A stretch of 64,000 bases of DNA from Nostoc sp. UHCC 0302 (GTDB lineage: Bacteria; Cyanobacteriota; Cyanobacteriia; Cyanobacteriales; Nostocaceae). Within the stretch, counting starts at the first letter, position 1, and the number at the start of each line of letters is the position of its first letter. Of this stretch, positions 38,185 to 45,830 are shown one piece after another. Location of the stretch: positions 250,501 through 314,500 of the forward strand of contig NZ_CP151099.1 of assembly GCF_038096175.1 (NCBI RefSeq), written 5' to 3'. Below the pieces are notes generated by a model. That model was not told where the DNA came from. It searched no databases and worked only from the letters and a program-made list of their open reading frames with translations. The position numbers and the translations under genes are program-made.

Positions 38185-39318
38185 CTAAACAGTTGCTACA
38201 ACTTCCCCGATTCTGCTGATATCGTAGCCACCGAGAATTTCAAATTGTGAATGAACCATCCGATGTCCCAAAGTACTGAGCAACTGCTGTACTGGTGCTT
38301 CTTCTAGATATTCCTTAAGAATCACTAAGTCATATCTTGATTGATGTAGGGGGATAAATCCTAACCCAAAAGCGGCAGCTACAGATGCTGTGCTGATACC
38401 TGCATCAACAATTCCTAATGCTACAGCTTGGGCAACATCTTGGTGAGTTGTTACAATATGGTCAAAACCTTGGACATCATGAAACGGTATATGTTGCTGT
38501 TCAAGTTTTTGTTCCAGAAGTAAACGACTACCAGCACCTATTTCACGGTTGACAATAGTAGCTCTCTGTGAGACCAAATCACTAACTGTCCTAATTTCCA
38601 TTGGGTTACCAGACTTTATCAAAAGTCCCTCCTCCCAGACACCAAGGGTAATCAGAACTGCTTCCCTTCCAGCCAAAACATCTCGAACAAATGGAGTATT
38701 ATACTCACCAGTCTCGGAATCATACAGATGCATCCCAGCGATATGAGCTTCACCTCGGCATAAACTGTGCAATGCAGACATACTGTTGGCAAAGCTAAAG
38801 TGTACTCGCAATTGAGGATGCCAGCGTTCGGTGGCTCTCGCCCATAGTGAAATAACAGGCGCACAGCCAGCAATCACAACGGTGTTGTGAAGTGTGTCTA
38901 GATTATCGTCTAAGAGCCGGACTCGAACTTTATCTGTACCTATCTGACTCTCACTCTCACCATCAGCAGGAATCATGTCTTGGCGAAAAGCATCTTTACC
39001 AATCAATGGATAAGCTATCCATTCTCCTCCCACGTAAGCCAGGCTGACTCGTGTTTGCTGACCAGCAGCGATAGGTTTGGCAAGCACTGCTTCAACTTTA
39101 GGTAAATCTCGCTCTAACCAGAATAGATCCTCGACTTGACAGCCAAGCGCTTTTGCTAAGCGAAGTGTAATAGTCACTGAGGGGGCGTATTGTCCCGACT
39201 CTACACCACTAATAGTCTGACGGGTAACACCAGCTAAGTTTGCCAAATCTTGTTGGCTCATGCCCAAGCGGGTTCTGATTGACTTCAAGTTGTTACAAAG
39301 ATCGCTATCCTGCTTCAT
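38185..39318 (-). CDS. XRE helix-turn-helix regulator with periplasmic-binding-like sensor domain
   Basis: A 377-residue cytoplasmic transcription factor. An XRE-type helix-turn-helix covers residues 8-62 (IRTRLGMSQQDLANLAGVTRQ, split here from TISGVESGQYAP). A PBP_like domain covers about 145-365, including VVIAGCAPVISLWA, GIHL-type AGMHLYD and IVNREIGAGSRLLLE. The second domain resembles molybdate/ligand-binding domains of ModE-like regulators. From memory, the VnfR1/VnfR2 repressors of the Anabaena variabilis V-nitrogenase genes have this kind of architecture. The ATG at 39318 starts at the helix-turn-helix; the in-frame 46-residue extension upstream is basic and unlike the family. Its position upstream of the Fe-protein gene supports a Mo- or metal-responsive role. 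Confidence 0.8.
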   Translation of the reverse strand: MKQDSDLCNNLKSIRTRLGMSQQDLANLAGVTRQTISGVESGQYAPSVTITLRLAKALGCQVEDLFWLERDLPKVEAVLAKPIAAGQQTRVSLAYVGGEWIAYPLIGKDAFRQDMIPADGESESQIGTDKVRVRLLDDNLDTLHNTVVIAGCAPVISLWARATERWHPQLRVHFSFANSMSALHSLCRGEAHIAGMHLYDSETGEYNTPFVRDVLAGREAVLITLGVWEEGLLIKSGNPMEIRTVSDLVSQRATIVNREIGAGSRLLLEQKLEQQHIPFHDVQGFDHIVTTHQDVAQAVALGIVDAGISTASVAAAFGLGFIPLHQSRYDLVILKEYLEEAPVQQLLSTLGHRMVHSQFEILGGYDISRIGEVVATV

Positions 39319-39907
39319 TGGCTTTAATCTCTTAGTTTTTAAAAGCCGTAGCGGATTTAACTTGCATTTGCCAAGACGAAAGCATGGTCTTTGAGTTGAT
39401 AATATTTCTCGTAGACTACTTACTGTGCTTTCGTTGTCTTGATTCCCTCTATTCAAAGAATATCATAGATTTTGCAAATTTACTTGCGAGTTGCAATTTT
39501 TCTTGCTAAAGGCTATTTTTGACCTGCTGATTATCATTCAAAAGCCCCCAAAAATCGTCAACAAAGGATTTATCTAATATTTTGACTTTACCAATTAATT
39601 TGATAAAAAGTAGTCCTCAATACAGTTTTAGAAATTTATCTCAGGTTTGATTCCTGATAGGCGAGGAATACAAGCCGCAAGACATTTTGAATTCTCAACG
39701 TATTTGACGCCACCACTTAATTCAGGAGGACTAGTATCGCTACGCGGAATTCGTAATACTTCTCTACGAGAGGCTGCGGCATAGCTACGCTTAGGGCGTA
39801 GCGTCCCGTAGGGAAGTAGCCGAAGCTTCAATCAAGCTAGGAATTGCGCTTAAGCGCTACTAAGAACAATCTGTTGCTTTCCTAGAAGAGAATTGGTGTG
39901 AGACTGC
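39319..39907. other. intergenic region with palindromic repeats
   Basis: A repeat cluster at about 39735-39825 (CTACGCGGAATTCGTAATAC, CTCTACGAGAGGCTGCGGCA, CGTAGCGTCCCGTAGGGAAG) resembles the one at 20648. No gene is seen; the short frame across it is an artefact. Confidence 0.65.
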
Positions 39908-40687
39908 TCAAGTTGTCTCAACTCCAATATCGAATGTTGTGGCATAACCTTGGCTTGTTTTGCTGAGTGTGAGCAACAATTTGTCTCCACCATCTTTAAA
40001 AATCCCATCGTCAGCATTCCTCAAGGTGCGCTTTCCCTTGTCGGCATACGGTTTTTGTGTATGCACCTGATCTGTAATCGAGTCATCAAAGTACAGTTGT
40101 GACGTAAACTCATAATGCTGACCTGATGTTGCAGCTGTGCGTACCTTAAAGTGGATATGAACTGTTCTGCCTTGATACCAACCAGGATAAATGGTTGTGA
40201 ACTGGACAGTTCCATTCGCGTCTGTTACTTGATACCCGCGCAGAAACTTTTTCCCGACGGTATTGAAACTGGGGTCATTGACATCAGAATATACTCCCAG
40301 CGCGTCACAATGCCAAATATCGACGATCGCACCTGCAAATGGCTTGCAACCAGTACTATTGATCTGAGAAACGCGAAGCGTCAAATTGAGTGGTATGCCC
40401 TCTTTTACTAAACCATCCGCAGGATCGGAGCGAATATCAGAGCGCTTCAACTTCTCATCTACAAAATACGGGCCTTCAGTCTGCTCCGGTTTCACTACAC
40501 ACGCAGGCAATGTTGCATTATTTGCTGTAGATGATGCTGGCACAGATTCACTAAATTCTGTTGTCTTTGCAGTGCTGTTAATTCTAGGTATACAGACAAC
40601 AAGCATTGCAGTTCCAGTTGCTCTAAATAAAGCAAGTGCTTGTCTTCGACTCAGAATTCGACCTATTTGACGATTATCTTTTTCCAT
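39908..40687 (-). CDS. exported intradiol ring-cleavage dioxygenase
   Basis: A 259-residue protein of the protocatechuate 3,4-dioxygenase/catechol 1,2-dioxygenase fold. The Fe(III) site is visible as Tyr in DALGVYSD, Tyr in YPGWYQGR and the His pair in TVHIHFKV. The N-terminus has a twin-arginine signal (LSRRQALALF followed by a hydrophobic stretch), so the folded protein is probably sent to the periplasm. Secreted members are often annotated only as dioxygenase-like and the natural aromatic substrate is unknown. No aromatic degradation genes are adjacent. Confidence 0.88.
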   Translation of the reverse strand: MEKDNRQIGRILSRRQALALFRATGTAMLVVCIPRINSTAKTTEFSESVPASSTANNATLPACVVKPEQTEGPYFVDEKLKRSDIRSDPADGLVKEGIPLNLTLRVSQINSTGCKPFAGAIVDIWHCDALGVYSDVNDPSFNTVGKKFLRGYQVTDANGTVQFTTIYPGWYQGRTVHIHFKVRTAATSGQHYEFTSQLYFDDSITDQVHTQKPYADKGKRTLRNADDGIFKDGGDKLLLTLSKTSQGYATTFDIGVETT

Positions 40688-40800
40688 ACTATTTCTACTG
40701 CAAAAGTGTTATTAAATACTTGCTGAGGAGTTTTCGCCACTAACACAGTTGTTTTAACTTCTGGAACCAAAGATGTAAGTAGACATGAAGAAATTGAAGT

Positions 40801-40835
40801 TTGTAGTTTGCGCTTTAGCGCTAAAGCGCCACTAC
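40801..40835. repeat. palindromic interspersed repeat
   Basis: Core GCGCTTTAGCGCTAAAGCGC is a perfect palindrome, enclosed in TGTAGT/ACTACA arms. Confidence 0.8.
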
Positions 40836-40870
40836 AAGTTAAATGTTGTTGAATTCACATAAATATTGAG

Positions 40871-41488
40871 CTATTTTGCAGAGCCTCCGCGATCGCCAGG
40901 AGGATGAGGTGGAATGCCTAATGCGTCTATCAACTGTTGCTCAGTTACACCCAGCTTTGCAGCCGCAGCTTTAAAATCAGGTCGAGGCGGACGCCCTCTT
41001 TCAGACCCACTTGGAGGATTGGCAGGCACTTCTAGCGCATTCTTTAATTGTACTTCTGTAACTCCTAACTTGGTCGCAGCCGCAGCAAAATCAGGTCGAG
41101 GTGGACGCCCATTTCTACCAGGCCTATTTGGAGGATTGGCAGGTACTCCCAGCGCATTCTTTAATTGTGCTTCTGTAACTCCTAGCTTGGTCGCAGCCGC
41201 AGCAAAATCAGGACGAGGCGGACGCCCTCTTTCAGACCCACTTGGAGGATTGGCAGGTACTCCCAGCGCATTCTTTAATTGTGCTTCTGTAACTCCTAGC
41301 TTGGTCGCAGCCGCAGCAAAATCAATTCGGGGTGGTCGTCGCTGTTCGTTCGGTGGTTGGTTAGGTGGTTCAGCCTGTGCAATTTCCTGGGATGGATTAG
41401 CAGCATTTACTTGATTGAGTGAAATAAAACCAAATGTGCCAACCAAAACAGGAATTGTTGTGATAGCTAGTACTCTACGAAAATTCAT
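40871..41488 (-). CDS. secreted protein with four tandem 38-residue repeats
   Basis: A signal peptide (MNFRRVLAITTIPVLVGTFG) is followed by four copies of a unit with the pattern RPPRxDFAAAATKLGVTE then AQLKNALGVPANPP. Each unit has a helical half (KLGVTEAQLKNAL) and a Pro/Gly/Arg-rich linker. The DNA copies are nearly identical, indicating recent expansion. The ATG at 41488 has GGAG seven bases upstream; a further ATG two codons earlier is too close to it. Function unknown; related Leu/Ala-rich repeats occur in other envelope proteins of this kind. It shares its signal peptide with the next gene upstream and lies beside a two-component system. Confidence 0.8.
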   Translation of the reverse strand: MNFRRVLAITTIPVLVGTFGFISLNQVNAANPSQEIAQAEPPNQPPNEQRRPPRIDFAAAATKLGVTEAQLKNALGVPANPPSGSERGRPPRPDFAAAATKLGVTEAQLKNALGVPANPPNRPGRNGRPPRPDFAAAATKLGVTEVQLKNALEVPANPPSGSERGRPPRPDFKAAAAKLGVTEQQLIDALGIPPHPPGDRGGSAK

Positions 41489-41610
41489 GATCATGCTCCA
41501 AAAGATAGATTGTTTACATTTCTAATTCAACTCAACAAAAATTACACTTCGCTGTGATTGTGAATTACAATTTTGTAATTTTTGGAAACTTTACTGAAGG
41601 CGAAGTGAAA

Positions 41611-41883
41611 TCAACGGTTATTGTGTTCTACACGGTTTTGAACCACGCCCTGATTATGAGGCTTGGAAGAAAGCTTTTTTTGATGTGGGCGGGGTTTTTG
41701 ACGCCTAAACTGTGGTTTTTCATCATGTCTTTGCACTTGCTCGTGGGGTCTATTGGGCTGTTGTGAAATCTGTGTGTTCCGATTCAATGGATTAGCGGCA
41801 TTTGCTTGGCTAGGTGCAACAAAATTGAATGTGCCAATTACAAAAGGAATCGCTACTACGGCTAAGACTCGACGAATATTCAT
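41611..41883 (-). CDS. small secreted basic protein, paralogue of the repeat protein
   Basis: About 90 residues. The signal peptide (MNIRRVLAVVAIPFVIGTFN) is clearly homologous to that of the four-repeat protein downstream, including the NAANP region. The mature part is Gln/His/Arg/Lys-rich and probably disordered (HDEKPQFRRQKPRPHQKK). The His content could suggest metal binding, but this is speculative. It is divergently transcribed from the adjacent OmpR-type regulator. Confidence 0.65.
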   Translation of the reverse strand: MNIRRVLAVVAIPFVIGTFNFVAPSQANAANPLNRNTQISQQPNRPHEQVQRHDEKPQFRRQKPRPHQKKLSSKPHNQGVVQNRVEHNNR

Positions 41884-42031
41884 AACAATCAATTTCTAAA
41901 AGTAAGGTGTTGATATTTCTGATTAAGCCACCTGAAAATGACAGCTTGCCTGTTTTCTAAATTACATTTTTGTAATTGAGCCAAAGGGTAATGAATTTAG
42001 AATGGAGCAATAAGTAAAGTAATGAATACTT

Positions 42032-42715
42032 GTGAACATTCTGTTTGTTGAAGATGAAGCAAAAATTGCTAACTTCGTCCGAGCTGGACTGAAGGAGCAA
42101 GGATTTGTCGTAGACTACTGCGACAATGGTGATGAAGGTTATCTGCGGGCATTAGATAATGAATACGATGCGATCGTGCTTGATATTATGGTTCCTGGAA
42201 AAGATGGGCTATCGATTCTCAAACAACTGCGGCGGGAAGGCCGTAATGCCCCGGTGATTTTGTTGACAGCTCGCAATGAACTGGACGATCGCCTAGCAGG
42301 GCTAAATTTAGGAGCCGATGACTACATTGCTAAACCGTTTTTTGTGGAAGAGTTAGCGGCTCGAATTCATGCTGTTGTGCGCCGGAGTGTGGGGGAACGC
42401 CAAAATCAGCTTTCGGTTGGGTTGCTCAAACTTGATCGCATCACGCGAGAAGTTACCTGCAATCAAAAAGCGATAGAACTTACCAGCCGCGAATTTAATC
42501 TCCTAGAGTATCTCATGCGTTCTCCCGGACGAGTCTTCACCCGTACCCAAATCCTAGAACACGTTTGGGGTTACGACTTTAACCCCAACACCAACGTCGT
42601 GGATGTTTGTATCCAGCGAATTCGGAAAAAAATTGACCCCATTGATGAAGCAAACCCGATTGAAAGCATTCGCGGGGTGGGATATCGGTTTCGTAAGCCA
42701 GACTCTCAAGTATGA
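42032..42715 (+). CDS. OmpR-family response regulator
   Basis: A 227-residue regulator with an intact receiver (FVEDEAKIANF, phospho-acceptor in IVLDIMVPGKDG, Lys in IAKPF) and a C-terminal winged helix (SREFNLLEYLMRSPGRVFTR, RGVGYRF). It begins with GTG; no better start is present. The stop overlaps the kinase start by four bases, so the two are translationally coupled. Sequence character is like the CopR/CusR/RppA group, suggesting metal or redox input. Confidence 0.93.
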   Translation: MNILFVEDEAKIANFVRAGLKEQGFVVDYCDNGDEGYLRALDNEYDAIVLDIMVPGKDGLSILKQLRREGRNAPVILLTARNELDDRLAGLNLGADDYIAKPFFVEELAARIHAVVRRSVGERQNQLSVGLLKLDRITREVTCNQKAIELTSREFNLLEYLMRSPGRVFTRTQILEHVWGYDFNPNTNVVDVCIQRIRKKIDPIDEANPIESIRGVGYRFRKPDSQV

Positions 42716-44178
42716 AACTACCCTCGTTTCGACTGCGAATTGGCCTATTATCTGCGGCTTTGGCTGGAAGCGCATTAGTCGGTTTTGGCGCTATCTCCTG
42801 GTTACAAATTTATGAAGCTAAGATTAGCCGCCTTGATGCAGAAATGTTAAATCAGTTGATGCGGGGAACTCGTCCACCTGAGCAGGAGCGATGGCAGCGC
42901 TACGCAGACTCATTATCTTATGCTTTTGGAACAAATACAAAAACCCCAATCGCACTGCTAATACTTGACGCCAACGGCAACACGCTTTATCAATCCAACG
43001 ATGTGCCAGACGACCTCGACGTGAATCGTCTGCTGCTTGAACGTCTTAGGTTAACACCTCTGCGATCGCCTCCTCCTAGACAACCACCGCCAAAACTTGA
43101 GAGTCAAAATCCATCTCCCCTTGCACCACCTTTGATTCCCCCACGCCCACCTCAATTTATCACTGAGCAGACGACAACAGGAGCATGGAGGATTGGAGTA
43201 GCGAAATTTCCTAATGTTGGGGTTGCCATTGCTGTTAACTTGCAAGCGGTGGATCAAGAGATGGCTATTATTCGCAATATCTTTTTGGTTTCAATTCCGG
43301 GAACTCTCCTACTGGTTGCAGTTGGGGCATGGCTGGTTTCAGGTGGGGCTTTGCGTCCGATTCGGCAATTAACAGGTGCTATTCAAAAGGTGACCGTCCA
43401 AGGCTTAGACCAGCGGATTCCAATTGGAACAACGGATGTTGAATTTATCGAACTAATTCGAGTATTTAACCAAATGTTGGAACGCTTGGAGCGCAGTTTT
43501 ACCCAAGCTTCCCGCTTCAGTGCTGATGCGGCTCACGAACTGAAAACCCCACTCACCATTCTGCAAGGCGAACTGGAGCGATCGCTCCAACAGGTGAAGA
43601 GTGGAAGTGAAGTGCAACAGCGTTTAAGCAATCTGTTGGATGAGGTACGCCGCTTAAGTGGAATTATGCGGAAACTCTTGCTGCTGTCTTTAGCAGATGC
43701 AGGAAAAATGAGTTTGTATCTGGTTGAGGTGGATATGTCTGAGTTGCTGATGGAGATGGTAGAAGATGTGGAACTACTAGCTCCTCACCTAACTGTACAA
43801 ATCGATATCAATCATGGTTTACGGGTACAGGGCGATCGCGATTTGCTGATTCAAGTTCTGCAAAACCTGTTGAGTAATGCCATCAAATACAATCTGGATA
43901 ACGGCTGGATAAAAATTCACGCTCATCAAACTCAAACAACTTTCTACGTCACGATTAGCAATGCATCTAAAGATATTTTAATAGGCGATCGCGAGCGAAT
44001 TTTTGACCGCTTCCATCGCGGTGATCCTGCTCGAACCCGCAAGATAGAAGGCATCGGACTTGGACTTAGCCTCGCTCGTGAAATTGCCAAAGCACATTCT
44101 GGTGACCTCACTCTTGGCTCAACATCTTCTGGTCAAACAGCGTTTACCCTGACCTTGCCAATTACGTCAAACAATTAA
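42712..44178 (+). CDS. membrane sensor histidine kinase
   Basis: A 488-residue kinase paired with the OmpR regulator. The N-terminal span (LLSAALAGSALVGFGAISWL) and a second span near residue 190-210 enclose a periplasmic domain with a Pro-rich insert (RSPPPRQPPPKLE, PLIPPRPPQ). HAMP follows (LRPIRQLTGAIQKV), then the H-box ADAAHELKTPLTIL. The ATPase has NLLSNAIKYN and IGLGLSLAREIAKAH, but the usual D-x-G G1 box is weak (DRERIFDRF region intact). The heavy-metal sensor kinase type is the nearest match. The signal may concern the neighbouring secreted proteins, an inference from location. Confidence 0.9.
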   Translation: MKLPSFRLRIGLLSAALAGSALVGFGAISWLQIYEAKISRLDAEMLNQLMRGTRPPEQERWQRYADSLSYAFGTNTKTPIALLILDANGNTLYQSNDVPDDLDVNRLLLERLRLTPLRSPPPRQPPPKLESQNPSPLAPPLIPPRPPQFITEQTTTGAWRIGVAKFPNVGVAIAVNLQAVDQEMAIIRNIFLVSIPGTLLLVAVGAWLVSGGALRPIRQLTGAIQKVTVQGLDQRIPIGTTDVEFIELIRVFNQMLERLERSFTQASRFSADAAHELKTPLTILQGELERSLQQVKSGSEVQQRLSNLLDEVRRLSGIMRKLLLLSLADAGKMSLYLVEVDMSELLMEMVEDVELLAPHLTVQIDINHGLRVQGDRDLLIQVLQNLLSNAIKYNLDNGWIKIHAHQTQTTFYVTISNASKDILIGDRERIFDRFHRGDPARTRKIEGIGLGLSLAREIAKAHSGDLTLGSTSSGQTAFTLTLPITSNN

Positions 44179-44503
44179 GTAATATAAGAATCCTAAATCA
44201 TTTGTAACAAGAAAAGCCTTGACTTCTCAAAGAAATTGGGTATTTACCGCTTTCAATTCTCCTAAATTAAATATTTAAGTAATAATATTTATATTGATTA
44301 GTATACTTAATTACAAAATTGTCAAAATTTAGGCTATAAAGCATTAAATTGTGAGCAGAGTTAAATATAATGCTGACATATCAGTTTTTATATTTACATT
44401 TCAGCGTAACAGTACAGTACTTGCTATCACTCAACAGTCGGATCAAGGGAAGACTGTAAAAGTTTAATTTCTTTAGTCCTTAGTTTTGCTATTTTTTAAT
44501 AAG
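44179..44503. other. AT-rich intergenic region
   Basis: No gene or repeat recognised; presumably holds the promoter of the binding-protein/kinase pair. Confidence 0.45.
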
Positions 44504-45802
44504 ATGTGTCAGCGAATAATTGTAGCTAATTCCCAGCTTAAAAAACTTGCAAGTAAAAAATTATTTTTATTAATACTAGCCTTTGGATTGGGACTAATAA
44601 TATGTTTATTTACTTCTTTGCAAATACAATTCTCGAACGCAACTATAAAAGTTGGCATTCTTCATTCCCTGAGTGGCACAATGGCTATTAGTGAAAAATC
44701 TGTTGTTGATGCTACTTTGCTTGCTATTGAAGAAATTAATAAAAAAGGCGGTATTATTGGCAAAAAAATTCAGCCAATTGTCGTTGATGGTAAATCTGAT
44801 TGGGTTACATTTGCTAAAAAAGCTGAACAACTCATTACTCAAGAAAAAGTTGCTGTAGTCTTTGGTTGCTGGACTTCTGCCAGTCGAAAAACTGTCAAAC
44901 CTGTATTTGAAAAATACAACCATCTATTGATTTATCCCGTTCAGTATGAAGGTCTTGAGGAATCTCCCAATATTGTTTACACAGGTGCTGCACCAAATCA
45001 ACAGATTATTCCTGCCGTTAAATGGTCTTTTGATAACTTAGGTAAACGGTTTTTCTTAGTAGGATCTGATTATATTTTCCCCCGGACAGCTAATGCTATC
45101 ATTAAAGACCAAGTAACTGCGTTGCAAGGAGAAATTTTAGATGAAGAATATATACTTTTAGGTAGTACTAAAGTAGAAGAAATTGTCAGAAAAATTTTAG
45201 ATGCTAAACCAGATGTTATTTTAAATACAATTAATGGCGATAGTAATATTGCTTTTTTCAAAGCTTTAAGAAAAGCAGGAATTACTTCTGATAAAATCCC
45301 CACTATTTCATTCAGTATTGCTGAAGAAGAATTAGACCATTTACCAAAAAAAGATGTAGAAGGCGATTATGCAGTATGGAATTACTTCCAGAGTATTGAC
45401 GAGGTAAACAATTATGATTTTCTTAAAGCTTTTAAAAATAAATATGGTAAAAATCGCGTCACGTCTGATCCGATTGAAGCAGGCTACTTCGGAGTTTATC
45501 TATGGGCGCAAGCAGTTGCAGATGCAGGTACAGATAAAGTAAATATTATTCGCGAATATATCAAAGACCAAAGTTTTAAAGCACCAGAAGGCGTTGTATA
45601 TGTAGATTCTGAGAATCAACATACCTGGAAAACAGTAAGAATTGGAAAGATAAAAGCAAATGGTCAATTTGCAATTGTTTGGAACTCGGATAAACCAATT
45701 CGTCCTATACCATATCCTATCTCCCGTTCCAAAGCTGATTGGGAGATATTCCTCAACACTCTCTATAAAAGTTGGAATAAAAACTGGGCTAATCCTGGTT
45801 AA
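44504..45802 (+). CDS. UrtA-like periplasmic substrate-binding protein
   Basis: A 432-residue type I periplasmic-binding protein of the urea/short-chain-amide (UrtA/FmdD) group. Typical segments are IKVGILHSLSGTMAISE, VAVVFGCWTSASRK, LLIYPVQYEGLEESPNIVYTGAAPNQQ and SDPIEAGYFGVYLWAQAV. A hydrophobic N-terminus (LFLLILAFGLGLIICLF) has no good lipobox, so it may stay anchored in the membrane. No permease or ATPase genes follow; instead a sensor kinase starts 28 bases downstream. It is therefore more likely a ligand-binding subunit of a sensor than of a transporter. The ATG at 44504 is used; an in-frame TTG is six codons upstream. Confidence 0.85.
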   Translation: MCQRIIVANSQLKKLASKKLFLLILAFGLGLIICLFTSLQIQFSNATIKVGILHSLSGTMAISEKSVVDATLLAIEEINKKGGIIGKKIQPIVVDGKSDWVTFAKKAEQLITQEKVAVVFGCWTSASRKTVKPVFEKYNHLLIYPVQYEGLEESPNIVYTGAAPNQQIIPAVKWSFDNLGKRFFLVGSDYIFPRTANAIIKDQVTALQGEILDEEYILLGSTKVEEIVRKILDAKPDVILNTINGDSNIAFFKALRKAGITSDKIPTISFSIAEEELDHLPKKDVEGDYAVWNYFQSIDEVNNYDFLKAFKNKYGKNRVTSDPIEAGYFGVYLWAQAVADAGTDKVNIIREYIKDQSFKAPEGVVYVDSENQHTWKTVRIGKIKANGQFAIVWNSDKPIRPIPYPISRSKADWEIFLNTLYKSWNKNWANPG

Positions 45803-45830
45803 TAAATCCTTAAGTTTGGAGATAAGGTAA

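Noticed and set aside
39628-39831. 67-residue minus-strand frame
   Set aside because: Made largely of the palindromic repeat cluster.
40914-41414. 166-residue plus-strand frame opposite the repeat protein
   Set aside because: Shadow of the minus-strand four-repeat gene, which has a signal peptide and ribosome site.
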